A stretch of 41,550 nucleotides of DNA, taken from contig CATZKS010000001.1 in NCBI GenBank assembly GCA_958421035.1, positions 1 through 41,550 on the forward strand, given 5' to 3'. This DNA is from an uncultured Collinsella sp. (GTDB lineage: Bacteria; Actinomycetota; Coriobacteriia; Coriobacteriales; Coriobacteriaceae). A model generated the notes under the pieces. It was given only the letters and a program-made list of their open reading frames with translations. It did no database searches and had not been told where the DNA came from. Position 1 is the first letter of the stretch; every line of letters starts with the position of its first letter. Below, one piece after another: positions 15,741-23,065 of the stretch. The translations under genes were made by a program, and so were the position numbers.

Positions 15741-17123
15741 TTAGCGGGCTGTCGCTTTGGCTTGGGTGGCGCGATAGGTGCGTGCCGGGTGGCAAAGTAG
15801 TACCGCCACGACCATAAAGAACGCCGTGGTGCCCAGGCTGATGGGGTAGACCATCATGATGTTCGCAAAGGTGCGGAAGTGCGGGAACACGCAGAACACC
15901 CAGTAGAAGCGGATGCCGCAGACGCAGATCATGGTGATGAGGGCGGGTGTGAGCGAGATGCCAAAGCCGCGCAGGTAGCCTGACATGTTTTCGTAGAACA
16001 TGCTAAAGGCGTACGCCGGGAAGATCGAGCACACGCGGATATAGCCGATCGAGACGATGTTGGGATCGCTGTTGAACAGCGACAAGATCTCGCGCCCCAG
16101 GCCGACAATAACGATGATCGTGGTGAGCGCGACGATACCGCCTTCGACCAGGCAGACCTTGAGCGTTTTGGTGCAGCGGTCGATCTGGCGGGCACCGTGG
16201 TTTTGTCCCACAAAGGTGGTGCACGCCTGGCTAAAGCTGTTGAGCAGGTTGTAGCATACGTACTCCAAGCTCATGGCGGCGCTCGATGCCGCCATGACCT
16301 CGGTGCCCAGGCTGTTGATGGCGGACTGGATGATGATGTTGGCGACGGCAAAGACGGCGCTTTGGATGCCGGCTGGCAGGCCGATCTTGACGATGCGCTT
16401 GAGGGCGACGGGGTCGATGGCCAGGTCGCGTGGGGTGACGCGGACGACGGAGTCGGTCTTGAGCAGGCGGATAAAGAGTGTGGCGGCGCTGACGGTGTAG
16501 GCGATGGCGGTGGCGATGGCGACGCCCGCGACACCCCAGTGGAGTACGGGGACAAAGATGAGGTCCAGGCCAATGTTGAGGACGGTGGACACGGCAAGCG
16601 CCTGCAGCGGCATGCGGGTGATGCCGACGGAGCGGAAGATCGCAGCCTCAAAGTTGTAGAGCAAGATCGAGGGCATGCTCAGCAAAAAGACGCGCAGGTA
16701 GAGCGAAGCGAGCGGCATGGTTTCGGCGGGAACGTTGAGGGCGGCGAGCATGGGCTCGGCAAAGATCTCGCCCAGCGCGATGACGACAAAGCCCACGAGC
16801 GCCATTAAAATCGAGGTATGGACGGCGCGTTTGACCATGTTCTGATCGTTGCGGCCGATAGCGTTGGCGATGACCACGTTGGAGCCAAGCGACATGCCAA
16901 TAAACAGGTTGAGCATAAGACTGGTAAGCGGAACATTGGAGCCGACCGCCGCCATGGCGAGGGTTCCCTGGTCGCCCGAGAAGTTACCGATAATGACCGT
17001 GGCGATGAGGTTCGACAGCTGCTCCAAGATGCTCGTGGCGGCCACGGGGAAGGCGAACAGGGGAATATTGCGCCACAGCGAGCCGGTGGTCATGTCAATG
17101 TGCTTAGATACGGTATCAGCCAT
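15741..17123 (-). CDS. MATE-family multidrug/toxin efflux transporter
   Basis: 460 residues, 12 transmembrane segments, two MATE repeats. It begins MTTGSLWRNIPLFAFPVAATSI after a short leader, has the NVPLTSLMLNLFIGMSLGSNVVIANAIGR block of helix 2-3 and the second-half equivalent FSQACTTFVGQNHGARQID. MATE proteins export cationic drugs, dyes or metabolites by Na+ or H+ antiport. The ATG at 17123 has only a weak ribosome binding site (GAGAG). A 15-bp motif from the 9297 array lies just upstream of the start (17128-17142). It is convergent with the LysR gene. Confidence 0.92.
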   Translation of the reverse strand: MADTVSKHIDMTTGSLWRNIPLFAFPVAATSILEQLSNLIATVIIGNFSGDQGTLAMAAVGSNVPLTSLMLNLFIGMSLGSNVVIANAIGRNDQNMVKRAVHTSILMALVGFVVIALGEIFAEPMLAALNVPAETMPLASLYLRVFLLSMPSILLYNFEAAIFRSVGITRMPLQALAVSTVLNIGLDLIFVPVLHWGVAGVAIATAIAYTVSAATLFIRLLKTDSVVRVTPRDLAIDPVALKRIVKIGLPAGIQSAVFAVANIIIQSAINSLGTEVMAASSAAMSLEYVCYNLLNSFSQACTTFVGQNHGARQIDRCTKTLKVCLVEGGIVALTTIIVIVGLGREILSLFNSDPNIVSIGYIRVCSIFPAYAFSMFYENMSGYLRGFGISLTPALITMICVCGIRFYWVFCVFPHFRTFANIMMVYPISLGTTAFFMVVAVLLCHPARTYRATQAKATAR

Positions 17124-17127
17124 ACGC

Positions 17128-17142
17128 TCTCAATCTCTAACA
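17128..17142. repeat. Solitary copy of the 15-bp array motif
   Basis: TCTCAATCTCTAACA differs at one base from the arm repeated at 9297-9592. It starts 4 bp upstream of the MATE start codon, in its 5' leader. No inverted partner is found 25 nt away. Confidence 0.55.
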
Positions 17143-17185
17143 TGCTATATCGTGCTTATTTGCGCAGACGATGATACTCCTAATC

Positions 17186-17245
17186 GACTAGTCGTTGGGG
17201 GCGTTCTTAAACGACTAGTCATTCAAGAACGTCCCCAATGACTAG
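17186..17245. repeat. ACTAGTC-family palindromic repeat, full copy
   Basis: Positions 17188-17208 pair with 17225-17245 (CTAGTCGTTGGGGGCGTTCTT against AAGAACGTCCCCAATGACTAG, two G-T pairs), and the 16-nt loop contains the palindrome GACTAGTC. The right half matches 383-413. It lies between the divergent MATE and rlmA genes, just before the rlmA promoter. Confidence 0.75.
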
Positions 17246-17260
17246 GTGGGGAAGGCGTGC

Positions 17261-17266
17261 GACAAT
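17261..17266 (+). promoter_or_regulatory. -10 element (GACAAT) for rlmA
   Basis: GCGACAATAGTG stands 35 nt before the rlmA ATG and 16 nt after the palindromic repeat. Confidence 0.4.
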
Positions 17267-17301
17267 AGTGGGCGTTGTGTTGTTCGCGCTAAGGAGTAGC
17301 C

Positions 17302-18117
17302 ATGTTGTTGTGTCCCGTTTGCCATGAGCCGTTGGTGGATGACGAGCGCGGTGCTGCATGTGCGGGCGGACACCGGTTTGACCGTGCTCGCGAGGGCTAT
17401 CTGTATCTGCTGCGTTCGTCCAAGAGCGGCGACTCAATGGGCGATCCCAAGTCTCAGGCGCGCAGCCGTCGTGACTTTCTGAACCGTGGTTACTATGCGC
17501 CGTTGCGCGATGCGATGGTTGAGTTGGTGCGCGAGCGGGTGTCTGGGCGTGCCGCGTCTACGAACGACCCCATGACGCTGCTCGATATTTGCTGTGGCGA
17601 GGGCTACTACACCAGTGCCATGGGCGCGGTGCCGGGCGTGGATGCTTACGGTTTCGACCTGGGCAAAGAGATGGTGCGCCTTGCCGCCAAGCGCGGCGAT
17701 GCGACCTACTTCGTGGCCAACATGAAGGATATCCCCGTGGCTGATGGCGCCTTCGATATGGTGACCGAGCTCTTTGCTCCCTTTAACGAGCGTGAGTTTG
17801 TCCGCGTGCTGGCACCCGAAGGTTCGCTCTACACCGTGGTGCCAGGTGCCCGTCATCTGTTTGGGCTCAAGGAGGTACTCTACGACACGCCATATCTCAA
17901 TGACGAGAAACTGCCGAAGACTACTGAACTCGAGTTAGTCGGAACGCAGCGGGTATCTGCGAATATTACGCTTCAGACCCAAGCCGACATCGAGGCGGTG
18001 TTCCAGATGACGCCGTACTATTACCGCACACGACCTGCCGATAAAGAGCGCCTGGCAAACTTGGACACCCTTCAAACCGACATCGACTTCATCATCGCCG
18101 AGTACCGCCACAGCTAA
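17302..18117 (+). CDS. rlmA: 23S rRNA (guanine-N1)-methyltransferase, RlmA family
   Basis: 271 residues. An N-terminal zinc site (Cys4, Cys7, Cys20, His24) is followed by the family motif DRAREGYLYLL, then a Rossmann methyltransferase with LDICCGEGYYTSAM (motif I) near residue 94. RlmA(I) methylates N1 of G745 in helix 35 of 23S rRNA; the Gram-positive relative TlrB methylates G748 and gives tylosin resistance. Which guanine is used here cannot be told from sequence alone, so the symbol is tentative. The ATG has AAGGAG 6 nt upstream. A repeat and a terminator follow the stop codon. Confidence 0.88.
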   Translation: MLLCPVCHEPLVDDERGAACAGGHRFDRAREGYLYLLRSSKSGDSMGDPKSQARSRRDFLNRGYYAPLRDAMVELVRERVSGRAASTNDPMTLLDICCGEGYYTSAMGAVPGVDAYGFDLGKEMVRLAAKRGDATYFVANMKDIPVADGAFDMVTELFAPFNEREFVRVLAPEGSLYTVVPGARHLFGLKEVLYDTPYLNDEKLPKTTELELVGTQRVSANITLQTQADIEAVFQMTPYYYRTRPADKERLANLDTLQTDIDFIIAEYRHS

Positions 18118-18118
18118 C

Positions 18119-18164
18119 AACCTGCCAAAAAGGGACAGGTTTATTTTGGCAGGTTTTATCTGGG
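18119..18164. repeat. CCTGCCAAAA-family repeat, half copy
   Basis: This 46-bp segment starts 2 bp after the rlmA stop. It is a hairpin by itself (18120-18130 with 18144-18154) and matches the right half of the larger palindrome at 37425-37526 read in reverse complement, including the flanking TTTTATCTGGG. It may act as a first, weak terminator. Confidence 0.75.
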
Positions 18165-18171
18165 TAAACGT

Positions 18172-18209
18172 AAAGGGCCGACCGCGTTGCTACGCGATCG
18201 GCCCTTTTT
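18172..18209. terminator. Intrinsic terminator after rlmA
   Basis: AAAGGGCCGA (18172-18181) pairs with TCGGCCCTTT (18198-18207); the inner CGCGT/ACGCG continues the stem around the loop TGCT. TTTTT follows on the plus strand and TTTA on the minus strand, so it also serves the convergent membrane-protein gene. Confidence 0.9.
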
Positions 18210-18255
18210 ATTGGCGTATATACCAGAGTCGCTGAGCGATTGACACGGATGCGGC

Positions 18256-18660
18256 TTAGCTCAAACGGTCCATGCCCTCTTTCTTGACGCGGTTGGCGAG
18301 TACAAAGTAGATAATGCTGACAATCAAGCCGGTAAAATCGGGGATGCTTGAGCCAGTCCCACCCAAGAGGGGCAGGGAGAGGAGCAGACTGATGACCGAA
18401 CATGCTAGGCAGACGATGGACCAGATCCAGACAACGCCAGCCTTGGCGGGATTATTTGCCGCGCGGATACCAAAGACAGCGGTCACAATTTCGACGACGC
18501 CCAATACGATGACGACGACGCAAGAGGCGATCATGGCACCCGTGATATCGCCTGCCGCGCTGCCCGCAAAGAGCGCTGTAGCACCCATGCCTGCACTTAG
18601 AATGCCGACGACAAAGAAGAAGAACGATAGGATTTTGAGTAATTTGCAGGCGTTGCTCAT
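18256..18660 (-). CDS. Four-helix membrane protein of unknown function (DUF4064-like)
   Basis: 134 residues with four hydrophobic segments (about 9-33, 42-66, 72-96, 106-124) joined by short loops and ending in a basic tail NRVKKEGMDRLS. The order resembles small DUF4064-like membrane proteins; no catalytic residues stand out and the function is unknown. The ATG at 18660 has GAAAGGACC just upstream. The open frame extends further upstream to 19056 but is low-complexity antisense sequence over the small-protein gene and has no ribosome binding site. Confidence 0.75.
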   Translation of the reverse strand: MSNACKLLKILSFFFFVVGILSAGMGATALFAGSAAGDITGAMIASCVVVIVLGVVEIVTAVFGIRAANNPAKAGVVWIWSIVCLACSVISLLLSLPLLGGTGSSIPDFTGLIVSIIYFVLANRVKKEGMDRLS

Positions 18661-18891
18661 GGCTGGTCCTTTCGATACGGGTACGGCCGGTCTGGTGCAC
18701 CCCATGTGCCGCACATATGGTGAAGCACATTGTAGTTCAACGCGGCGATGCATGCCCCTGAAAGCGCTTTGAGCCCGCGCAGCCCCCAACCTTTCAAAAG
18801 GGAAAGCTGGGCGTAAGCCAAATCGATGGCAGCTCATGTGCGGCGCTGAGATGATGAGGCCGTAACAAGGAGCTGGACCGAAGGAGGAGCC

Positions 18892-19035
18892 ATGATGTAC
18901 GGAGCAGGGCAGGTGCGTGAGCCGCGGTCGTTGGGAAGGCGCATGGGTGATTCTGTGATCGCTGCCGTGTGCACGGGATTGATGGCGGTGCTTTGCATTG
19001 GGATGCTGTGGACTATGTCGCATGTGGGACAATAG
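18892..19035 (+). CDS. Small single-pass membrane protein, 47 residues
   Basis: ATG ATG start preceded by AAGGAGG at 4-8 nt, the strongest ribosome binding site in the window. The protein is MMYGAGQVREPRSLGRRMGD (a basic, Arg-rich N-terminal 20 residues), then one hydrophobic helix of about 21 residues (SVIAAVCTGLMAVLCIGMLW) and TMSHVGQ. The positive N-terminal side suggests it stays inside. The GACAAT promoter element of rsmJ overlaps its stop codon. I do not recognise a family; the good ribosome binding site and the single clean helix favour a real gene over chance. Confidence 0.65.
   Translation: MMYGAGQVREPRSLGRRMGDSVIAAVCTGLMAVLCIGMLWTMSHVGQ
19028..19033 (+). promoter_or_regulatory. -10 element (GACAAT) for rsmJ
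   Basis: GTGGGACAATAGC overlaps the last codons and stop of the 47-aa protein gene and lies 65 nt before the rsmJ ATG. Confidence 0.35.
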
Positions 19036-19098
19036 CGGACGGTGGGGTGCCGACACAAACGGCGCTCACGTATTCGTTTTGCTTGCTAAGGAGTACCC

Positions 19099-19803
19099 AT
19101 GGGCGTCGTCGATCCCTTTTCTGTTGCTCGGGCCGCGGGGCTTGAGCTGACCGGGAAGCCCGAGGGCCTCACGCTCACCGACGGCACGATGGAGCTGCGT
19201 GCCGATTTTGGCCGCATGCTGCCGCGACTCAAGCAGGGCCGTCTGCAGCAAGAGCTGTTGGTGAAGGCTGCGCGCACAAAGGGCATCGAGCGACCATGGG
19301 CGATTGACGCTACGGCAGGCTTTGGCGAGGATTCGCTGCTGCTGGCGGCCGCGGGCTTTACCGTCGATCTGTATGAGCAGGATTGCGTGATCGCGGCGCT
19401 CCTCAAGGATGCCTTGGATCGCGCGGCAGATGATCCGGCGCTTGCGACAGCCGTGGCGCGCATGCGCTTACATGCGGGCGAGGACAGCATTGCCGGCCTT
19501 CGCCATACAGCTGAGTTGATCGGACAGGGCGAGCTCACCGCTCCCGACGTGGTGTATCTGGACCCCATGTTTCCCGGGCGCACCAAGAGCGCGGCGGTTA
19601 AAAAGAAGTTCCAACTCTTGCATCATCTGGAACAGCCGTGCGCCGATGAGGAGACGCTGGTCGAAGCTGCGCTTGCGGTGCACCCGCGCAAGGTCGTTAT
19701 CAAGCGACCGGTGAAGGGGCCACTGCTTGCTGGCGTTAAGCCGAGCTATCAACTTGCGGGCAAGGCTGTTCGCTACGATGTTTTGGTGCCGCCGCGCCCG
19801 TAG
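19099..19803 (+). CDS. rsmJ: 16S rRNA (guanine(1516)-N2)-methyltransferase RsmJ-like
   Basis: 234 residues, the size of YhiQ/RsmJ. Signature parts are LRADFGRMLPRLKQGR before the fold, the SAM motif DATAGFGEDSLLLAAAGF (residues about 70-87), the catalytic YLDPMFPGRTKSAAVKKKFQLL and the final KRP segment. RsmJ methylates G1516 in helix 45 of 16S rRNA. The ATG has AAGGAG 6 nt upstream. It sits alone between the small membrane protein gene and a convergent zinc-ribbon gene. Confidence 0.88.
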   Translation: MGVVDPFSVARAAGLELTGKPEGLTLTDGTMELRADFGRMLPRLKQGRLQQELLVKAARTKGIERPWAIDATAGFGEDSLLLAAAGFTVDLYEQDCVIAALLKDALDRAADDPALATAVARMRLHAGEDSIAGLRHTAELIGQGELTAPDVVYLDPMFPGRTKSAAVKKKFQLLHHLEQPCADEETLVEAALAVHPRKVVIKRPVKGPLLAGVKPSYQLAGKAVRYDVLVPPRP

Positions 19804-19851
19804 CTTGCGTGCGATGGTTGGCGCTCCGTCAGTGCCGTGCCGATGTGGGGT

Positions 19852-20154
19852 CTATTTCCAAGGGTGCGACGTCAGGTGCCAGCCGCCGCAGTATTCGCAT
19901 TTGTAGCAGGCTAAGCCGCGCCGCCCGCGGTTTTCGCAGTCGGCCATAACGGCCTCGGCCTCGGCGCACGTGTCGTAACGGTTTTTGCGTTCGCACGACT
20001 TGTAGCGCCAGGCTTCATCGCGCTCGGCGTTCAGGGCGTCGCGGCGCTCGTCTTCGCGCGCAAACAGGTCGCTCATATCGCCGCCGGTGGCAGTGCTCAA
20101 AAACTCGCTTTTTGCTTTTGACCAGGCGGCTCGCTTTTTGTTCCCCATCTGCAT
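19852..20154 (-). CDS. Small zinc-ribbon protein of unknown function
   Basis: 100 residues. The body is charged and helical (KAKSEFL, FAREDERRDALNAERDEAWR) and the C terminus carries KCEYCGGWHLTSHP, a single CxxC-GxWHLT motif that with upstream cysteines (SCERKNRYDTC, DCENRGRRGL) could bind zinc. Similar short CxYCGxWHLT proteins occur in phages and actinobacteria without known function. The ATG at 20154 is chosen because GGAGAGG lies 6 nt upstream; a TTG at 20169 would need no ribosome binding site. It is divergent from the GNAT gene across an inverted repeat. Confidence 0.65.
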   Translation of the reverse strand: MQMGNKKRAAWSKAKSEFLSTATGGDMSDLFAREDERRDALNAERDEAWRYKSCERKNRYDTCAEAEAVMADCENRGRRGLACYKCEYCGGWHLTSHPWK

Positions 20155-20172
20155 CGCGCCCCTCTCCAAACG

Positions 20173-20204
20173 TTGGTATCATTGCTCAATCAAAGTGATA
20201 CCAA
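20173..20204. promoter_or_regulatory. Inverted repeat TTGGTATCA-N14-TGATACCAA between divergent genes
   Basis: A perfect 9-bp inverted repeat centred between the zinc-ribbon gene (starts 20154) and the GNAT gene (starts 20226). Each arm holds TATCA, matching the TATCAT -10 form seen elsewhere, so the arms could be two outward-facing promoters or an operator. The arm resembles the TTGGTATAA direct repeats at 23002-23030. Confidence 0.5.
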
Positions 20205-20225
20205 TAAACGTGAGGTCGCCGCGTG

Positions 20226-20714
20226 ATGATCAGAAAAACCCTCGATACCGACATTCCCGCTGTCATGGCTATCTATGACGCGGCCCGCGCCTTTATGCGC
20301 GCGCATGGCAACGCCACACAGTGGCCCGAGGGCACGCCTTCTGCCGAGCAACTGGCTGCCGATATCGCCGCCGGTGGCAGCTATGTGTGCGAAGTCGATG
20401 GCCGCGTGGTGGCGACGTTTGCCTTTTTGCCGGGCCCGGACGAGTGCTATGACGTAATTGAGGATGGTCAATGGCGCAGCGACACTCCGTACGCCGTGCT
20501 GCACCGTGTGGCGTCCGATGGCACCGTGCACGGTATCGCGGCTGCGATGTTTGCCTTTGCCAAGGAGCGTGCCGATCACCTGCGCATCGACACACATCAG
20601 GACAACCTGCCCATGCAGGGAGCCATCGCCAAGGCCGGGTTTAAGCGCGCCGGTATCGTATATGTGTCGGACGGTACGCCGCGCGTCGCGTTTGATTGGC
20701 TGCGCGAGGCATAA
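20226..20714 (+). CDS. GNAT-family N-acetyltransferase
   Basis: 162 residues with the GNAT fold: IRKTLDTDIPAVMAIYDAARAFM at the N terminus, VVATFAFLPGPDE in the central strands, a shortened acetyl-CoA loop around HRVASDGTVHGIAAAMFAFA and DTHQDNLPMQGAIAKAGFKRAG near the C terminus. The R/Q-x-x-G-x-G/A motif is relaxed (SDGTVHG), which is common in this subgroup. The substrate is unknown. The ATG at 20226 and an adjacent GTG at 20223 are both possible; GAGGT lies upstream. A hairpin follows at 20742. Confidence 0.85.
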   Translation: MIRKTLDTDIPAVMAIYDAARAFMRAHGNATQWPEGTPSAEQLAADIAAGGSYVCEVDGRVVATFAFLPGPDECYDVIEDGQWRSDTPYAVLHRVASDGTVHGIAAAMFAFAKERADHLRIDTHQDNLPMQGAIAKAGFKRAGIVYVSDGTPRVAFDWLREA

Positions 20715-20741
20715 GAGCGGAGACGCGTATCAACAATTCGC

Positions 20742-20781
20742 GCGAACGAAAATGGCTCCGGGTGGGGCCATTTTCGTTCGC
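20742..20781. terminator. Strong gene-end hairpin after the GNAT gene
   Basis: GCGAACGAAAATGGC (20742-20756) pairs perfectly with 20767-20781 around a 10-nt loop. No T-run follows, so it may stop transcription poorly but should protect the 3' end. A short palindrome GAAAGCCGGCTTTC (20793-20806) lies just beyond; the rest up to 20900 is featureless GC-rich sequence. Confidence 0.6.
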
Positions 20782-20968
20782 TGCGCCGTTTTGAAAGCCG
20801 GCTTTCGCAAGGCGCGAACCTACGAAAATCGCCGCGCGGCAACGCGGGGCGATGAGCTCGGTCGGGGGATAGGGCCCGCTTCGCCCGCCGGCCCGTAAAT
20901 TGTATCATCCAGTGTGGAGCGTGAACGCCCGTTGCCGCGTGCGATGGGCTTGCAATAAGAGGAGAGCC

Positions 20969-22972
20969 ATGTCGAAGCAAGCGGTCGTTGGAATCTTGGC
21001 GCACGTCGATGCCGGCAAGACCACGTTGGCCGAGGTCATGCTGTTCAACGCGGGTCGCATTCGCAAGCGCGGCCGCGTGGACGATGGCGATTCGCATCTG
21101 GACACGAACGCGATCGAGCGCGAGCGTGGCATCACGATTTTTTCGTCGCAGGCCGTGCTCGACCACGGTGATACCCACGTCATGCTCGTGGATGCGCCCG
21201 GCCACGTCGATTTTTCGGCCGAGGCGGAGCGCACGCTGCGCGCGCTTGACTATGCGATTTTGGTTGTGGGTGCCAACGACGGCGTGCAGGGACACACCGA
21301 AACCCTGTGGCGCCTGCTTGCACGTTATGACATCCCGACATTCATCTTCATCAACAAAATCGATTTGGAGAATCCCGGCCGCGATGTTTTGCTGGCACAA
21401 CTTGGGCAACGTCTCTCCGAGGGCTGCCTGGATGCCGGCGAACTGCTGGCGGGCGGGGCCGTTCAGGAGGATGCTGCTGCGTTAGACGAGGAAGCGCTCG
21501 AGGAGTTTCTTAAGGCGGGTGAGCTTTCCGTCGCGACGCTGTCGCGCATGGTTGCCGAGCGCAAGCTCTTTCCCTGTTTTGCCGGGTCGGCGCTCAAGGA
21601 CCAAGGCGTGGACGAGCTGCTGGATGGCATATGCGCGCTGATGCGTGAACAGGCGTGGCTCCCGGAGTTTGCCGCGCGCGTCTATCGTGTCAGCCGCGGG
21701 GATCGCGGCGAGCGCTTGGCATGGGTTAAAGTAACCGGCGGCACACTGCATGCCAAGCAGATGATTGGCGGACGTTCCGGTGCCGAGGCATGGGAGCAGA
21801 AGGTCGATCAGGTACGCATCTATAACGGCGAGAAGTATGAGCTTGCCCAAGAAGTTGCTGCTGGCGGCATTTGTGCCGTGACGGGCCTTGCGCACGTTCG
21901 CCCAGGGGACGCCCTGGGCGCGGAATCCGCGTGCGATGCGCCCGTCATTGCGCCGGTCCTCACCTATACGGTGCTTCCGGGCGAACACGATGTCCACGCG
22001 GTGTTCAAAGCGTTGGCCGAGCTTGCCGACGAGGATCCCATGCTCGGCGTAAGCTGGAACACGCATCTTGAGCAGATTCATTTGCAGCTGATGGGCGCCG
22101 TGCAACTCGAGGTCGTGCAGCGCGTGCTTGCCGATCGTTTTGGCCTTGCGGTCGAGTTTGAGCCCGGCGGCATTCTCTATAAGGAGACTATTTCGCAGCC
22201 GGTCGAGGGCGTGGGCCACTTTGAGCCACTGCGCCACTATGCCGAGGTACATCTGCGTCTGGAGCCGTTGCCAGCGGGTTCGGGCGTGCAGTTCGGTACC
22301 GTGACCTCGACCGACGAGCTCGATCTTAACTGGCAGCGTCTGGCACTCACCAACGCCATGGAGCGCGATCACTTGGGCGTGCTGACCGGCTCGCCCATCA
22401 CCGATGTGCGCATTACGCTCACGGGCGGCCGTGCGCATGCCAAACATACCGAGGGTGGCGATTTTCGCCAGGCAACGTACCGCGCGATTCGCCAGGGTTT
22501 GATGCGGGCGCGCGAGGCCGGCGCGGCGGTGCTGTTGGAGCCGTGGTATCGCTTTGAGCTCGAGGTGCCGGGGGAGTGCGTGGGTCGGGCGCTCTCGGAT
22601 GCCACGCGCATGGGTGCCGAGTACGAGCCGCCGACGATGGCGGGAGACCGGGCGACGCTTGTTGGTCGCGTACCGGCATCCGAGGTGCAGGATTATGCGC
22701 TGGAGGTAGCCGCCTATACGAGTGGTCGTGGGCATCTGTACCTAGAGTTCGCCGGCTATGCGGCTTGCCATGATGCTGAGCGCGTCATCGAGGCGGCCGC
22801 CTATGAGCCCGAGGCCGATCTGCCCAACACGCCCGATTCGGTCTTTTGCTCTCACGGTGCCGGTTACACGGTCAAATGGTACGACGTACCCGCCGCGGCG
22901 CACGTAAAGGTCGATTCCTCTACCTTCCGCCCCTGGCGAGCAGCAGACGCCGAGTTTTTCGGCCACATGTGA
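20969..22972 (+). CDS. TetM/TetO-like ribosomal protection GTPase paralogue of EF-G
   Basis: 667 residues, slightly longer than Tet(M) (639). G1 AHVDAGKT (11-18), RERGITI (51-57), G3 DAPGHVDF (75-82), G4 NKID (129-132) and the C-terminal GHLYLEFAGYAACHD block are clear. Ribosomal protection proteins remove tetracycline from the 30S subunit; they descend from EF-G. The sequence is GC-rich like its neighbours and has no mobile DNA around it, so it looks like a native chromosomal member, and tetracycline resistance is not proven. The ATG has AAGAGGAG upstream and a TATCAT -10 form lies at 20903-20908. The stop codon lies inside the palindrome at 22966-22998. Confidence 0.85.
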   Translation: MSKQAVVGILAHVDAGKTTLAEVMLFNAGRIRKRGRVDDGDSHLDTNAIERERGITIFSSQAVLDHGDTHVMLVDAPGHVDFSAEAERTLRALDYAILVVGANDGVQGHTETLWRLLARYDIPTFIFINKIDLENPGRDVLLAQLGQRLSEGCLDAGELLAGGAVQEDAAALDEEALEEFLKAGELSVATLSRMVAERKLFPCFAGSALKDQGVDELLDGICALMREQAWLPEFAARVYRVSRGDRGERLAWVKVTGGTLHAKQMIGGRSGAEAWEQKVDQVRIYNGEKYELAQEVAAGGICAVTGLAHVRPGDALGAESACDAPVIAPVLTYTVLPGEHDVHAVFKALAELADEDPMLGVSWNTHLEQIHLQLMGAVQLEVVQRVLADRFGLAVEFEPGGILYKETISQPVEGVGHFEPLRHYAEVHLRLEPLPAGSGVQFGTVTSTDELDLNWQRLALTNAMERDHLGVLTGSPITDVRITLTGGRAHAKHTEGGDFRQATYRAIRQGLMRAREAGAAVLLEPWYRFELEVPGECVGRALSDATRMGAEYEPPTMAGDRATLVGRVPASEVQDYALEVAAYTSGRGHLYLEFAGYAACHDAERVIEAAAYEPEADLPNTPDSVFCSHGAGYTVKWYDVPAAAHVKVDSSTFRPWRAADAEFFGHM

Positions 22973-22998
22973 CAAAGTGACAGTTCCTTTGTCACATG
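22966..22998. repeat. ATGTGACAAA-family palindrome overlapping a stop codon
   Basis: CATGTGACAAA (22966-22976) pairs with TTTGTCACATG (22988-22998), loop 11 nt. The left arm contains the last Met codon and TGA of the TetM-like gene. A second palindrome with the same arms is at 26694-26724. It may act as a transcription end or as a repeat insertion. Confidence 0.65.
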
Positions 22999-23001
22999 CT
23001 A

Positions 23002-23030
23002 TTGGTATAACTTGGTATAAGTTGGTATAA
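23002..23030. repeat. Three direct repeats of TTGGTATAA at 10-bp period
   Basis: TTGGTATAA occurs at 23002, 23012 and 23022, separated by single bases, 36 bp before the AAA ATPase start. The period is close to one helical turn. Each copy contains TATAA, a -10-like string, so it may be promoter, operator or a slippage product. Confidence 0.7.
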
Positions 23031-23065
23031 CTATTGCCAGGGTTTGCCAATCCGAGGAGGCCGAC

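Noticed and set aside
18661..19056. Extension of the four-helix membrane protein to 266 residues
   Set aside because: The extra part is antisense over the 47-aa gene, low in hydrophobic structure, and has no ribosome binding site; the ATG at 18660 has one.
20793..20806. Second terminator GAAAGCCGGCTTTC
   Set aside because: Too short, no loop and no T-run; noted only as a small palindrome.
21482..22735. 417-codon frame antisense to the TetM-like gene
   Set aside because: Shadow of a gene with intact GTPase motifs.
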